In this document: positions 11,413 through 23,604 of the stretch, piece after piece
How positions within the stretch are numbered: the first letter of the stretch is position 1
Layout: each line of letters opens with the position of its first letter
Assembly: GCA_917880885.1 (NCBI GenBank)
Contig: OU862920.1
Span: forward strand, 41,823,019-41,887,018
Length of the DNA: 64,000 nt
Reading direction: 5' to 3'
Origin: Limnephilus marmoratus
Taxonomy: Eukaryota > Arthropoda > Insecta > Trichoptera > Limnephilidae
Made by a program: the position numbers and the translations under genes
The notes under the pieces: generated by a model
Told to the model about the DNA's origin: nothing
The model's input: the letters and a program-made list of their open reading frames with translations, nothing else
Database searches by the model: none

Positions 11413-14049
11413 ATAACGGCAACTGTTAAATATGCTTCCTTCCTCTTTTTATGTCTTTCCTCTCCTAAGTGCAGTCCTAAAACATTATCCTATTAGCCAT
11501 AGTATTGTCTCATGATAAATTTAATTTATGAAATATGGACTAGGGCTGATCTTGAATCTATTGTTCCCCAAGTCATTGGCTGAGCAATTGCCATCACAAC
11601 AATAGGCCACTTGCATCACATTTTTTTAATTTTTTTTCCGGTTTAGGCAAATATTCTAAGACATTCTGTATTTTTTTTTTTTTTTAATCGTATTTTTGAA
11701 ACCCTGGGGATTTTTTGAAAATTTCAATCCGAAAAATCAGACCATTTTTTATAAACCGGAAATACGGGACATAATTTTATAGGTGTGAAAAAACGATAAT
11801 TACTTAGCCGAAAATCATTTAAAAAAAAGAACGTTTTCCACACGAATGGCACAGGAGAATAACGAGGCATACCAAAAATATTACATCTCATAAATATTTT
11901 TTTCCTTGATCCATCTTGTTGATCATAAATCATTATATTGTACAGCGTATATATTACTAAATTCAATGTAATATACTTGTGCTTGTAAATTATAATAATA
12001 ATAAGAATATTATAAAATTTTATTTTGTTAAAATCAGCACCATAATCATTATAGCTCTAAAACACGTACCAACATCTTCTTCACGTTCATTTTAGATGTA
12101 CGGGGTTCTCTTCAGAACATCTGTCAAAAAGTGAAATCAAATGATAAGTTCGCAGAGAACAAACAATAAATCTAGTGAACGAATTCAAAAATTCGCCTGA
12201 AATCAAAGTGATGCCATATAAAAAAAATAAATCAGTGTGGAATTTTTTTAAATTAATAGGAACATTTTCGGAGACGGGACATTTTCATGTAGCGACGTCA
12301 TGAGCCCAAATAATGGATTTATTTATTTAAAAATAAAAATAACTGTACATTTCTAAACAATTTTACTAACATTTTCTTAATCTTAGTAAAAAGATCTATC
12401 CACATGATTTTTTCCAAGTCGTTATGAAATCCATGCAAGTGGCCTATTAATAAATTCCTCAACTTTCACAAGGACCTTTAATCACACAGTACAAAAAACC
12501 GATATTTTCTAACTTCTGCTGTGAATCTGATATTACGGAAATTTACGATAAAATTTCGTGCATACTTGTTTGGTAAACGTGATAAATTGATTTTAATTTG
12601 CCTTGATTAATCATCACGAAAATGAGTTATTAATCATCTCCCGTTTTACAGTCCGTTATTGATATCCCACTTGAGCGAATCGTTTTTCAATTCAGATGAA
12701 AATAACAGTCCGCAGTCGAGTTACCTCGCTGTAAAAGCGAAAAGAATGTGGCTAACTTTGTTTTTTTAAACCTGCAGCATTGCATTTTAGTTGGAATTTT
12801 CGCTATTTTCATTCCAAAAATACTAAAACGTATAAAAGCTTAACATCGCGAGTTAAAATAATACCATTTTTTTACGTTTGTGTTTATATTTTGCTAGTAC
12901 TATTGATACGCTCCATTAAATAATGAATAGTGGATGAATAATTGCATAATAAATTTTCGCTTTTGTAACAGTATAAAAAACCAGTGAAGGTATTTAACGC
13001 AATTGTTTTATCCGAGGCAAGCGATAAATTGGATTTTAAATTTTAATGGGTAAATTTTTATTATCAAATATCTCCTCTGCTGATGCCAGTGTGTCGAATA
13101 ATAAATTATTCATTGTTAAATATATTCTATGTGTGATGAGTAAACATGCAAGTTGACATTTCGGACACGTCTGATGAGGGATTTTGCGCTCGTGTTTGAC
13201 ATTGCTTCGAATAAAATTACCATATTTAAAATCGACTTTTTGCCTCACGTCCTGCTGCCCGCGCCAACATTTTATTAGTTTTTTTTTTTTTATATTACGT
13301 ACTTTAAAGTATAAACGCTATAATTAAAAATTTGAACCCTCTTTTCACTTCTTGTCGCAATGATTGCTTATTTTTTATGTCGTTCACTATTTTTGCAGTT
13401 AGCTTTCTTTCTTCCTAACGAATGAAAGAGTTCTGTCGGAACCGGTTTATAATGCGTACCTGTACATTGGTTTTTTTTTTTTCATAAGTTTTTATTCCAG
13501 TAAAAAAGAAAATAACATTTTCACTTACTTAACTAGAATTTTGAATTATGTACTTTTTACATTGTATTACATAGTTTTTACATTACATGGTTTTTACATT
13601 TCATAACCTTAGATTACATTAGATTGCAATACTAACATTTACATGATATATTACCGTACGATATTATTCACTATCACTACTTTGTTTTTTGTGAATAAAC
13701 ATGAAAAAAATTTTTTTGAATTTTCACACACTTTTTTCGTTTTTGATTCAATTCAACATTTGTTTTAATTCAACATAGCATTTTTGTTTGATTTTATTAG
13801 GTCACATTTAGAAAAAATAAATAAAATTAAACAATAAATAAAATTTATAATATTACAAAATAATATAATTAATATTCAATTTGCTATGGAATAACTCTTG
13901 TTATAATTACTTTTTAAGGTTGTAACCATGAATTCAATTAGGTTCTACTACAGGAAAAACTTCCTCCTGATCACCTTCCTCCTGATAGTCCTCCTCCTGA
14001 CAAGAAAATCCATATAATTGTGATCTATATAGATATAAAATAAATATCA
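11413..14049. other. Unassigned AT-rich sequence
   Basis: No gene recognised. The block 12400-12830 is unique-looking and rich in TAAT-type homeodomain words; whether it is an enhancer cannot be told from sequence alone. A small imperfect repeat of CCTCCTGAT lies at 13962-14010. Confidence 0.4.
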
Positions 14050-14308
14050 GAGTTTACAGTTCACACGCGGTAGAAGTGAAAACTTCAATAAACAAAAGTA
14101 ACCAAGAGTGGGGAGGCTACAAAGAACTGCACAAAGTGGAGATCGATAGGCTACGAAGCACCGCACAAAGAGGAGATCGATTATACTATCTCATTCTCTC
14201 GCAGGCTAAATCCTGTAGATGTATGTGTTTGTCTCTTTTTAGTGTCGCTATTTTTCGTTTCATCGTGTTACAAATCACAACAGTGCTAAAGCAGTTCTCA
14301 CTTTGAAA
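14050..14308 (+). repeat. Constant-end repeat family, core type 1
   Basis: Left end CACACGCGGTAGAAGTGAAA, then two direct copies of GGCTACRAAG..GCACAAAG.GGAGATCGAT (14130-14180), a CTCTCGCAGGCTAAATCCTG block, and right end GTGCTAAAGCAGTTCTCACTT. The same layout is seen at 19804, 21206, and on the minus strand at 26641 and 48271. The open frame at 14076-14306 lies wholly in the repeat and is not a gene. Confidence 0.8.
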
Positions 14309-15004
14309 GGTAACGGTCGCCAGAGGAACTCGAACCCAGAATTTCTTTTCTTATATTTTTTTTCTGTTTCTTCTTTTTCATATTTTCGTTAGATGTAGAT
14401 ATTAGTATTATCTTTTTCTACTTCATTTTAATTAATAATTCAATTAAAAGATCGGTACCTACATGAATAACATAAAAGTATTTGCGTTTCGAGAGGACAA
14501 ATCAAAAATGTCAGATAAGTGTGTTTTCAACACTTACGGTTTAAACTTACAGTTCAAACTGTGTACAATTATTATACAATAATATAAAAGTAATAAGTGC
14601 CCACCTTTGTAAAGCAACAACTACAACAAAACGATAGTCAATAAAGTTTAGTTTGAATGTACAAGTGAAAACAAGAGATTCGAGAAATTTATTAAAATTA
14701 ATGAATAATGTATGGATAATTTGTACAGCGTCGTTTTTGTTAAAAAAAATACTTCAAAGGCGCTGTACACAAATGTCTTCCTTGGTTATTATCTGATTAT
14801 GTACGAACAGATTACATGATTTTACAGTTACATTTTTATTCTTCTTTTCTTTATTTAGAAGGCTGGTGGTAATTAGAATTTATTTGGTGGTAAAAGAAGC
14901 ACAAAAGAAACAACACCTGGGTCGGAAGTCGTATGAATACGAAACGTAAACAATTATAAACAAAACAAGTCTGTTGGAAGATAATAATATATGGGTAGAT
15001 ATAG
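14309..15004. other. Unassigned AT-rich sequence
   Basis: Nothing recognised apart from low-complexity A/T-rich runs. Confidence 0.4.
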
Positions 15005-15126
15005 TATAAATAGACCGCTAAAAGGAAGGTGTTTTTGTTTTATCTATCAAGACTCCTAGTCAGCTGCGACATACGGAATCATTCAAAAACATTACACTCA
15101 TCCAGCATGCACAATACGATGGGTAA
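15005..15126 (+). promoter_or_regulatory. Candidate core promoter and short first exon
   Basis: TATAAATAG at 15005 is followed about 30 bases later by an initiator-like TATCAAGAC and an ATG at 15108 in CACAATACGATGG, immediately before GTAATTATT, a plausible splice donor. A TATA box, short leader and tiny first coding exon is the common layout of insect cuticle and other small secreted-protein genes. The next acceptor-like site (ending at 15501) would lead to a stop within 19 codons, so no product is supported. Confidence 0.25.
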
Positions 15127-15589
15127 TTATTAATTATTACCGTGTACTAATGAACTGTAATGTGTGTGAAATCATTATGATCAGGATTTGTGTTCTAACT
15201 GTTAGAAATTCATCTCTGTGCAATTCTTTTCATTAAATTATTTTCACCGTAAAGTATGTAATTACAATTAATCACACCGCGGAAAATGAATTGAACACAG
15301 CAAATTTCGAAGAAAATTCCCAGAATCAACTCTTTGATATACAATTTCTGTAAATGGCTTACACTCGGAATTTAAACACTGATTTTAATGCGCTTTGATC
15401 GGTGGTTAAGATGCTGGAATTTAATTTGTAAAAATGTTAGTAGTTTGTGGAATGTAAAGTTTATTTTTTGCTAACATGTTAATCCATGAATTTCATTGCA
15501 GGAATTAAACAAAACGATTTGAACGAAATACCCACAATAAATTAGCCACTCGTTTTTCATCATCATCAATTACATTACATAGTATAAAT

Positions 15590-16062
15590 TGAAGTCGCTC
15601 AAAATGTATGTGCGCGTTAATCTTTTAAACTACGCAACGGATTTTCATACGGTTTTCACCAATAGATAAGAGTGATTGAAGAGGAATGTTTATATGTATA
15701 ATACATGTACATTATATTAGAGAAAAGCCGAGATATTCAAAGAAAACATATTTTTGTGCGATTTAAAACGGCTGGCGGGCCGTACTATAGTCACTTTTGA
15801 AATTCGTTCTACGGAAGAAATTGGAAAATAGATGTCCTAGAGTAAGTAGGTATTTGATTTTCCCTTTTCAAATATCCAGTGTTGCATTGCAAGCATTGTA
15901 TAATTAGTTGTACATGCTTATTATAGTAGAGAAAAGCCGATAAATTAAAATATTCAATTCAGGCAGCGGGCAGCTGGCAAGCGGGTGGTGTGGATTTTAT
16001 AAAGGTTGGGTAATGGCGTTGTGTTTCGTTAGCCACAGCAACGTGTGGCCGGGTCTGCTAGT
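15590..16062 (+). repeat. Insect interspersed repeat
   Basis: Contains the LINE/Helitron-type phrase TTAAACTACGCAACGGATTTT then ACGGTTTTCACCAATAGA, a second AGAGAAAAGCCGA block (15720 and 15931), a GGTGTGGATTTTAT motif shared with 5895, and the tail GTGGCCGGGTCTGCTAGTTT. Such tails are widespread in insect genomes; the class is inferred. Confidence 0.65.
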
Positions 16063-16777
16063 TTACAATATAAAAAGTAATTTTTTTCTTAGATATATAC
16101 CTTATAGTGCCTTTTTTCACAGATATACAGTATAATAATATTTAAAATATATATTTTTTTATTCCTTTTATCCTACTATATTCAATAATATTATTATTCA
16201 GCTATATAAAAAGTTTTTTTTATAAACAAGTTCTGCTCTGAAATTACTGTTATGGGTGACAGCTTTTTCGCCTTCTGAAGGCATTATCAAACCGTGGTTA
16301 GGCCACTTACTGGCGACATATTTATACTAATTCTATGTAGGTTCATAGGTACTTTCACGCGTCATAATATTTACACATCAGAACTTTTTGACAAATAGAT
16401 GATTTTTATAAAAATAATAATATTCTTCAACATAATAAAACTTGGTAACAATGAATAAATTTAAAAATATATATTTTTCAATTGTTCAGCGATTATTTCT
16501 AAGACAAATTGCCGTAATAATATTATTTTTCCAGCAAACAATTGCAGTATTATTTTGCACCCTAGGTTTTATTTTTTAACAATAATGAGAAAAAACACTT
16601 AATTATTTCCTTTATTCTAAGTTTTCATGAAGATACTCAGATAAAGCTGTTCTCGTAATGAAAACAATGTTTAAAAAAAGTGCAGTTAAATAGTGGCATG
16701 CTGTAATTAAAATGCCATTTGTAGGTACTATTAATGACTTATAATATTACGCTGTTCAAACTTTTATAAATACTTAA
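16063..16777. other. Unassigned AT-rich sequence
   Basis: Low GC with many AATATT words; GTGACAGCTTTTTCGCCTTC-type text near 16257 recurs at 37185, so part is an old dispersed repeat. Confidence 0.4.
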
Positions 16778-16946
16778 GGGAACGTACCCATACTACGTGA
16801 CACGTTTAGGGGGGGGGGGTCTTCAAAATGTCACGCTCCATACAAATGAGCGGCGGGTTGCTTAGGATTTTGGTCACCGGGGGGGGGGGGGGGGAGGGGG
16901 GGTTAAAAATTGCAAAAAGTTTGTCACGTAGTATGGGTACGTTTTC
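16778..16946 (+). mobile_element. PIF/Harbinger-type MITE with poly-G core
   Basis: Terminal inverted repeats of about 24 bases (GGGAACGTACCCATACTACG and its complement) bounded by TAA at 16775-16777 and 16947-16949. A 3-bp TWA duplication with TIRs beginning GGG is the PIF/Harbinger hallmark. Inside are two G-runs and the AAATGAGCGGCGGGTTGCTTAGG segment shared, in opposite orientation, with 40376-40719. No transposase. Confidence 0.8.
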
Positions 16947-17302
16947 TAATACAAAAATACGCTATTTACCACAACTGAATTGAACTTCCGTCCCATTTGA
17001 TGTAGATTCTCGGACCTGACAATGACATGACGTTATGTCAAATTTTATGTTGGGTTGCTTGATCAGCTTTTGTTTAAGCCGCCAAGTATATCGATCATTA
17101 AAGTTCATCGAAACATAACAAAGTATTTGCTGCATTTAAAAAAAAGTTTAGTCTAGATTTAATTATATTCTCAAGCGCTCAACTAACGTGAGCCTCTCCC
17201 AACTAGCAAATAAATACAGGAACAGACGAGTGGGTAAAATATCACTAATGACTAATGACGTAACCATTCAAAGCAATGAATAAAGAAAATTAAAAAAAAA
17301 AC

Positions 17303-17555
17303 GAGTGTGCTTTAGACCACACGACTGAAGTAAAACTTCACTAATTTATATCTCCCTCTCAACTTCCGTTCGCCTCGCCCGATCACGTTTTTCATAACGC
17401 TCTCGTCACGCATTCACCAGCTTACTCCCCAAGTTAAGCGTGCGTAAAGGCCCGACCGTTCGCCTCGCCCGATCACACTTTTCGTAACGCTCTCGTCACG
17501 CATTCACCAGCTTACTCCCCAAGTGAAGCGTGCGTAAAGAAGTTTTAATTCAAAA
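17303..17555 (+). repeat. Constant-end repeat family, core type 3 (91-bp tandem repeat)
   Basis: The ends (GAGTGTGC..CACACGACTGAAGTAAAACTTC on the left and GTAAAGAAGTTTTAATTCAAAA on the right) are eroded versions of the family ends. The core is two copies of a 91-bp unit starting CCGTTCGCCTCGCCCGATCAC at 17365 and 17456 and running to 17541. The next family member starts two bases later. Confidence 0.65.
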
Positions 17556-17556
17556 A

Positions 17557-17800
17557 TTAGAAGCGAAACTTTACTAAAACTATCTCAACCAATATTTGAA
17601 AGGTGAGGTCATAATCAAAGTGACCAATGAGCGCAGACCTAGCGTCATTTCCATTTTATATCTCAACCAATAGGTGCCTTTAAAAGTGACTTCATTACCA
17701 AAGCGGCCGATGAGCGCAGTTGATGCGTCGCAGGTGCAGTAATCGTCACTCCCGTTTCATCCGAAATCCAAATCACATCGGTGCTACTGAATTTTCACTT
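17557..17800 (+). repeat. Constant-end repeat family, core type 2
   Basis: Same core as 3350 and 19205 (CTCAACCAATATTTGAAAGG, then GGCCGATGAGCGCAG, GATGCGTCGCAGGTGCAG, CCGTTTCATCCGAAATCC) with right end ACTGAATTTTCACTTAAAA and left end AGAAGCGAAACTTTAC. Confidence 0.8.
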
Positions 17801-17954
17801 AAAAAAATGTATATGAAACCAATTATTTCTATAATAGTGAATTGTCAATGTTCAAGTACCTATAACTTATTTGGTAGTTAGGAGAAGCTCACGTGCGTTG
17901 TGCGGCCCGTCTTTACAGAGCTATTGAATCTCTTTCACCCTCAGTCTTTTACTA

Positions 17955-18476
17955 TTGACTCTATCGAATGTATTTAATGTATATGTTTACAAGAGTGTAG
18001 GAAAACCAGCTGGTGACAGTGGCACGGAGTGTTTTTTGTGGCGTGCCGCCGTATTATTTATGACGGGCGCGGAAAGCAACATGGCGCGCGTCACGTCACG
18101 CCGCGCGGCCCGTGATTTAGAAAGTGAAATTGCCAGGAGGTTAAAAATAATTTCGCCCGCGGCTGCTTTTCCCTCCATGGGCACGGTGCACACACCTCGC
18201 GTTCATTCAGTGAGCTTTTGTTTGCTTTTCTTTTTTATGTCTGTAAGAGCTTATGCACTTATGGGTGCGGGGTGCGGATGCGGGATGCGGGAGGAGAGTT
18301 TCGTGTTTTGTAATACTACTGCGGCTGCGGTTGCTCGCCTCTCCTCCGTTTCCGTGATTAATGGGGGACAAAACAAAGACTCGCGTAAAACTTGTGAGAA
18401 AAATCAATGTATTCAAGTTGGGAGTAGAACCGATTGCATTTGGCTACTTTTCATGTTTGCAAAATTATCTAACTAA
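17955..18476. other. CpG-rich unique block with a 173-codon open frame
   Basis: The GC/CpG-rich part spans about 18000-18350 and is the strongest base-composition anomaly in the first 45 kb. The + frame of 173 codons contains an internal MARVTSRRAARDLESEIARR stretch but no domain I recognise, and other frames are open too. The 18055-18165 segment, with ATTTATGACGGGCGCGG and GAAATTGCCAGGAGG, looks like constrained non-coding DNA rather than a protein. A promoter, enhancer or unknown exon remain possible. Confidence 0.4.
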
Positions 18477-19204
18477 CAGGGGTATATACAGGGGTAAGAT
18501 ATATATAGTATATAGCCGACATATAATTATTCTGGTTTTTGACATGGACCGACTTGAGTATTTGGTTTTCTTGAACGTCCCATGTCTCCCGGGTGTTATT
18601 CTTCTTACGCTCTTTTCATCATTCATTCGGACTACAAGCCTAAACCACCTAAGCGCCCCTTCCTAATCTGATGAAACACGCCCAATTCTTGTTTTATTCT
18701 TTATTCTATATGTCTTATATGCATAGATATTTTTTCGCACAGAACTGCTTTATTTAAATAGACCTAAAAATATATGATACAATTTCCGAAATTACGATAC
18801 GTTAGATTGACAATCATACTGTGCACTCCGAGCGTGCACTAGCTGGATAAGACAATTCTCCGGAAATTGGGTTCAAAAGGGAATACACTCTCGCTGGGGA
18901 TAGTAATAATAATGACGCAGAATGATGAGGTCCGAGCAACAAAGATCACTTAATCCCAGTTGCGCTGCCCAGACAAGGTAAACTGTAATGTTGAATGCAG
19001 CCGTGAAAGCAACACCTTCCTATGCAAATGCCTCAACTCTGGCAGCGCCTCTGGCGGTAGATTTATTTGGTTCTGCCACTGAGAATTAATAAGCAAGAGT
19101 ATGGTTGTATCTGCATTTTGGGTGGGATTTCACATAAACAACGCTGCATAATAATAGTATTAATAATATTATTACACAATTTTACAAAAGAACGATAAAA
19201 AAAT
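18477..19204. other. Unassigned sequence
   Basis: No gene recognised. Short frame at 18361-18666 is not supported. Confidence 0.4.
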
Positions 19205-19384
19205 CGAGTGCAGTTTTACACGCGGTAGAAGCGAAACTTTACCAAAACAATCTTAACCAATACTTTAAAAGCGACATCATAATCAAAGCGGCCAATGAGC
19301 GCAGCTGATGCGTCGCAAGTGCAGTAATCGTCGTTTCCGTTTCATCCGAAATCCGAATCACAGCGGGGCCATTTCACTTCAAAA
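19205..19384 (+). repeat. Constant-end repeat family, core type 2 (short)
   Basis: Left end GAGTGCAGTTTTACACGCGG then TAGAAGCGAAACTTTACC; core has one rather than two CAACCAATA units, GGCCAATGAGCGCAGC and GATGCGTCGCAAGTGCAG; right end CCATTTCACTTCAAAA. The missing unit suggests internal deletion relative to 17557. Confidence 0.8.
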
Positions 19385-19803
19385 CATTTCAAATTGTTTT
19401 CACGATCCAAATATTTTTCACCAAATAGTAGCTTTTAGAATTTACAAATATTTGTTATCATAGTACCTACTGATGTTAATGGATAGGAACTTTAGAAAAT
19501 TTAGAATAAATTAATGATTAGCGACCAATTTCGCTCTAAATGTTTAGCCATTTATGTTTTGGTGTAACATAATATAAAATAACAAGATTTCGTAGGCACA
19601 CTCCCCCCCCCCCTTTAAAAAGAGATTTTTCACACTCGTAAATGTTAATGTTAATCTTCACTTATGAAAACTTTCATAAACAAAAGTTCGTCATTAAAGT
19701 TTTGACTATATTGATTTCACTACACCAAATGAGGCTTGCGTGGGACTGTGGATTTATCGTGTTATATTGGAACCGAGTTCCCTTGAATTAAATAAATATT
19801 TTA

Positions 19804-20238
19804 TTCCTATCTCATTCTCTCGCAGGCTAAATCCTATAGATATCTGTGTTCCAGTGGCGGTCCGTGAGTTTTCAGTGAGCTAAAGTGCTAAGATTGAAAA
19901 GTACGATCTTATTGATGTTGTCGTAGCTGAAAATGAATGTAATATTTTTTATAAATTTCAATTTTTTGTATGAAGATTTTTTAGATTTTTTTCAGTCAAG
20001 GGATTCGCCGCATCCATAAACTGAAAGATTTTCATACAAAAAGTTGAAATTTTGAAAAAAAAACAATTCATTTTCAGCTGTAACAAAATCAATAACGTCG
20101 TATTTTTCGATCTTAGCACTCTAGCTCATAGAAAACTTACGGACCGCCACTGATGTGATCGTCTTTTTTTACTGTCGCTCGTTTCCGTTTCATAGAGTTT
20201 CAAATCATAGCGGTGCTAAAGAAGTTTTCACTTCAAAA
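19804..20238 (+). repeat. Constant-end repeat family, core type 1, interrupted
   Basis: 5'-truncated copy: begins at CTATCTCATTCTCTCGCAGG and ends GGTGCTAAAGAAGTTTTCACTTCAAAA (in two parts). It is split at 19852 by a hAT-like element, so it predates that insertion. Confidence 0.8.
19852..20152. mobile_element. hAT-like foldback MITE
   Basis: A 301-bp element with TIRs CAGTGGCGGTCCGTGAG / complement, and arms that pair over much of their length (TTTTCAGTGAGCTA...; GCTGAAAATGAAT...). Flanks CTGTGTTC (19844-19851) and ATGTGATC (20153-20160) agree at 6 of 8 positions, consistent with an aged 8-bp hAT duplication. TIRs resemble those of 58861-59446. A remnant of its right arm occurs at 49940-50021. 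Confidence 0.75.
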
Positions 20239-20320
20239 CCAATAGAGTGGCTGATGCTCTCATTATCTCTAAGGTGAGAGACCACAATTCAGAATCAACC
20301 TTGTTTGAAATGACTTTTGC

Positions 20321-20849
20321 TTTTATTAGGCATGGATAATAAGGCCTTGGGAAGTATGGACTCCATTGTGCGGTGTCACAAAAATATTCTGAGATTAGTT
20401 GGATCACTATTGAAGAATAATTATTTAATGTCTAGACTGTTGCTTTCTTGGGATGCCCTGTACCAAACATACGTAATATATGTATTACGCGATGTGTGCT
20501 TAAACATTCGGTTTCTTTTCACGAGTCGTAAAACACATAATATATTTGAGGACGCAACGTGACGATGTTATTTCGGCAAACAGCCGTGTAAACTCCCCCT
20601 ACTTATCCCTTAGCACGGTGGGCGTTGTAACACAATTCATTGTCTTTCTGTTTGAGAACTATGGCAGAACGTATTATAATAGGCCCCCAAGCTGTAATTA
20701 TATGCACGCAACGTCGCCCCAGGAACCATTTATTGGATTACTAACACCTCTGCCGCAGGTTACTGTGTTTGGTGAATTAGCCCGGGTTCATGGGGTAAAC
20801 ACAATTAATAATAAGTTTTGTCCGAGTTTTGGCGGTGGATGCGCCTGCC
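20321..20849. other. Unassigned sequence
   Basis: Unique-looking, moderately GC-balanced. Frames at 20317-20562 and 20546-20881 run into repeats and are not supported as genes. Confidence 0.4.
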
Positions 20850-21115
20850 CACCACCAGCGCGGCATGTCAGATCAGGATAGAAAGTTTGAGGGACCGTTT
20901 GACCTCTCCAGCAGGACTCTCTCGGAACATCACCTTGCACTGGAGGGATGGATTCATACGTCCGTCACTACTGGACACACTGACCCCCAGATTACTATCC
21001 ACTCCTCGTACCTTATTCCTTCCCACTTCCCAGTTACTTTCTTCCTAAAAATACCCTCCACACAGCATCCCCAAAGTTGACAGCCCCTGAGGGGAAATGT
21101 TTTGAACAAAAAAAT
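20850..21115 (+). repeat. Retroposon tail family (A-tailed), + copy
   Basis: Contains GACCTCTCCAGCAGGACTCT, GCACTGGAGGGATGGATTC, CTGGACACACTGACCCCCAG and CCCTCCACACAGCATCCCCA, then CCCTGAGGGGAAATG. Other copies: 29165 (+), 35128 (minus) and 36391 (minus, with a 77-base tail). 3'-anchored copies suggest a LINE 3' end or a SINE mobilised by target-primed reverse transcription. Confidence 0.7.
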
Positions 21116-21205
21116 GTGATTATAGCAACTATAGACTGTATTAAAAATATTTTTTTGGAATATCACAAAAGTAAATTATAAAAACTAAGATTGAAAAAAA
21201 AATCT

Positions 21206-21500
21206 GAGCGTTCAGTTCACGCGCGGTAGAAGTGAAACCTTAAGAAAACTAAACTTCCAGAAAATGAGACGAATGCAGGGTATCAGGAGTAGGATAATTG
21301 TAGGGTTCATTTATTATAATATTGTTACCAAGTTTAAAAATTATTTTACATTTTATTCTACGAAGCACCGCACAGAGAGGAGAACGATTGGCTACGAAGC
21401 ATCACACAAAGAGGACACCGATTAGTCTATCCCATTCTATCGCAGGCTAATGCTAGTAGTTTCAAATCACAACGGTGCTAAAAAAGTTTTCACTTCGAAA
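21206..21500 (+). repeat. Constant-end repeat family, core type 1
   Basis: Left end GTTCACGCGCGGTAGAAGTG, an unrelated AT-rich insert at about 21270-21355, then the duplicated CTACGAAGCA.C.CACA.AGAGGA units, the CGCAGGCTAATG block and the right end GGTGCTAAAAAAGTTTTCACTTC. Confidence 0.8.
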
Positions 21501-22054
21501 ATCTGTAAAAATCATTCAGGGAAACATTTCAGTGAGCGTAAACGTATTTTTGGTTCACCTAACTAATATTTTGTAAGAAAGATGAGTTTTACAACGGAGT
21601 TATAGGCTGCCTACTTTTTTGACTCTTCGAAGATACATTCACTCGTATATTATATAGGTATACCTGTGTCGTAAGGAATATTGTCCAATAAAGAAATAAA
21701 TCTTTGGTATTACCAGCAAAAGGCCGGCCAGGAGGGTTCACTGAAGACACGCCTAATGTTTCCACACTCGAATAATTCCAATAAACAAGATCTGCGATGT
21801 TCCAAATAAAAAGAATTCTCCTTTAGAGGAAAATATCCTGTCAAAAGAAACCCGTCTTTTGTTAGAAAATGCCCTACAAGTTTTTCAACCTTTTCATTTA
21901 ATTTAAGTTTTATCTCACCTCGTATTTTCGCTTATCGCCGAAATGAATGGCCGATAAACATAACCTTCAAGATGCTGTTGGAAAGATCACCAATGTCACA
22001 TTAAATTTAAAAAAAATAACTGTTTCGATTGGTGAGAGAAATTTTTGATAAACT
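21501..22054. other. Unassigned sequence
   Basis: Nothing recognised. Confidence 0.4.
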
Positions 22055-22785
22055 AGCCGTCCCGACAAACGTTGTTCTGCCATATAAATTATTTCTAATG
22101 AATATTTTGGTTGTTAAATTAAAAATAACGAATGTATAGTGTCACTGGGGATGGGATCTAGAATAGATAGAAAGAATGGAGCGTGTAGACGATGGCCGCC
22201 GATAAAAACAAAAAACCACCAACTAAAGTAGGAGAATGAAATAAAGAAAATCAATATGAATTTCGAAGAGCAATTGAGTGTACTATATTTTTTTACCAGT
22301 CCGTCTTTAGTCAACACAAATAAGCTCGATGGTTTGCCCACACGAGAACATGATGCCGAATTAAATATCAAAATAACGCGACGCTTCTCTTGAATGTCTT
22401 GCGCATGTGTGGATGAAAGTTCGATGAGGCGGACGTAGCGTCATCTGTCATTCAACAACATAAATAATTTAGTTCTGTTTGAAATACGAAAGATGGTTAA
22501 ATTTGTTCATACAAAAAATACTAAAATCGCGATTAAAAAATGGGATGGTGGGGGTAGGTGGGTTAAAATTTGGGGTTATAGGTATTTTTTAATGTCAAAT
22601 AAAAAAAAAAGATTTTTTTTCTCTTGGCAGAGACACCCTAATCATCTAGCGGTAAGAAATATACTTTAAAACCTATTCTCATACCTACCAAATTTACATA
22701 AAAAAAATCATAAAAATCGGTCAAACCGTTTCGGGGGAGTGCGACCACAAACACCGTGACATGAGATTTTTATATATAAGATTAG
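22055..22785 (+). repeat. RTE-like LINE-derived repeat
   Basis: Opens with CTAGCCGTCCCGACAAACGT then GTTCTGCCATATAA and closes with AAAAATCGGTCAAACCGTTT, GGGGGAGTGCGACC and ATTTTTATATATAAGATT. These phrases mark a very widespread insect RTE-type repeat. The inside is decayed and carries no usable frame. Confidence 0.75.
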
Positions 22786-23287
22786 TCAAATAAGCGAAGC
22801 AACAGACCATACTACTAATAACTGTATGGTATACCAGGAAAACAAGAATAAACATGGTAATATCGGGGAATACCGCTTTTGATTGAATCTCGTCCCATTT
22901 AGTTCATTAAAAAGTACATTAATATAATATTGTCTTCCTAAAAGCCAAAGGCCGCCTTTTGTGTTATTTCATGAATGCACTTTTGAATATTAGATTTGTA
23001 GTACCATTGTATTTTAATTGTATTTGTAGTTAAATTGTATTTGTAGTAAAATTGTATTGTGTAATACGTCACAGCGGCTTCTAAAAGCCCATTTCTTATT
23101 CCTTAGAAATTTTACCAATACCTACGTCATAATAAAATCTCGAATTTCGCATTGTTTTTTAGAGAACACCATTTAGAAAATCAATGGGAAATTAAACATT
23201 TAGGCTAAACTAGAAATTTGACAGAAAATTATTCAAAGCTTTAAGATATTAGTATTGATGTGAATAATGTTTTGAACAACCTTGTTA
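22786..23287. other. Unassigned sequence
   Basis: Three short near-repeats of AATTGTATTTGTAGT lie at 23015-23062; otherwise nothing recognised. Confidence 0.4.
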
Positions 23288-23571
23288 GGGGTCATCCATT
23301 AATCACGTGATGCTCGAAAGGGGGGGGGGGGGGTTCGGAAAAAATCACGAAATATCACGACGGGGGTTGGGGGGGTATAATGAGATATGACGTGTATTTT
23401 TTTTTCGTGGAAATATTCTGAAAATTTCAAAAAACTTTGCACTAAAAAAATACACGTGATTTCGGGGGAGGGGGGGGGGGGGGGTTAGTCTAAAACCTCA
23501 CCACATATCACCAGGAGGGGGGGGGGTTAAAAAGTTGCTAAAAAAACATCACGTGATTAATATACAACCCC
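23288..23571. mobile_element. PIF/Harbinger-type MITE with poly-G runs
   Basis: TIRs GGGGTCATCCATTAATCACG and (diverged) complement at 23546-23571, bounded by TTA at 23285-23287 and 23572-23574, a TWA-type 3-bp duplication. Four G-runs lie inside. The right half (TAGTCTAAAACCTCACCACA onward) recurs at 51613-51709. Confidence 0.8.
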
Positions 23572-23604
23572 TTAGGAAATGTTTTTTTGGTCCTTCCTTT
23601 ATAC

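Noticed and set aside
17955..18476. 173-codon open frame as a protein gene
   Set aside because: No domain, several overlapping open frames on both strands, and a GC-rich composition that produces long frames by chance. Kept only as a CpG-rich block.
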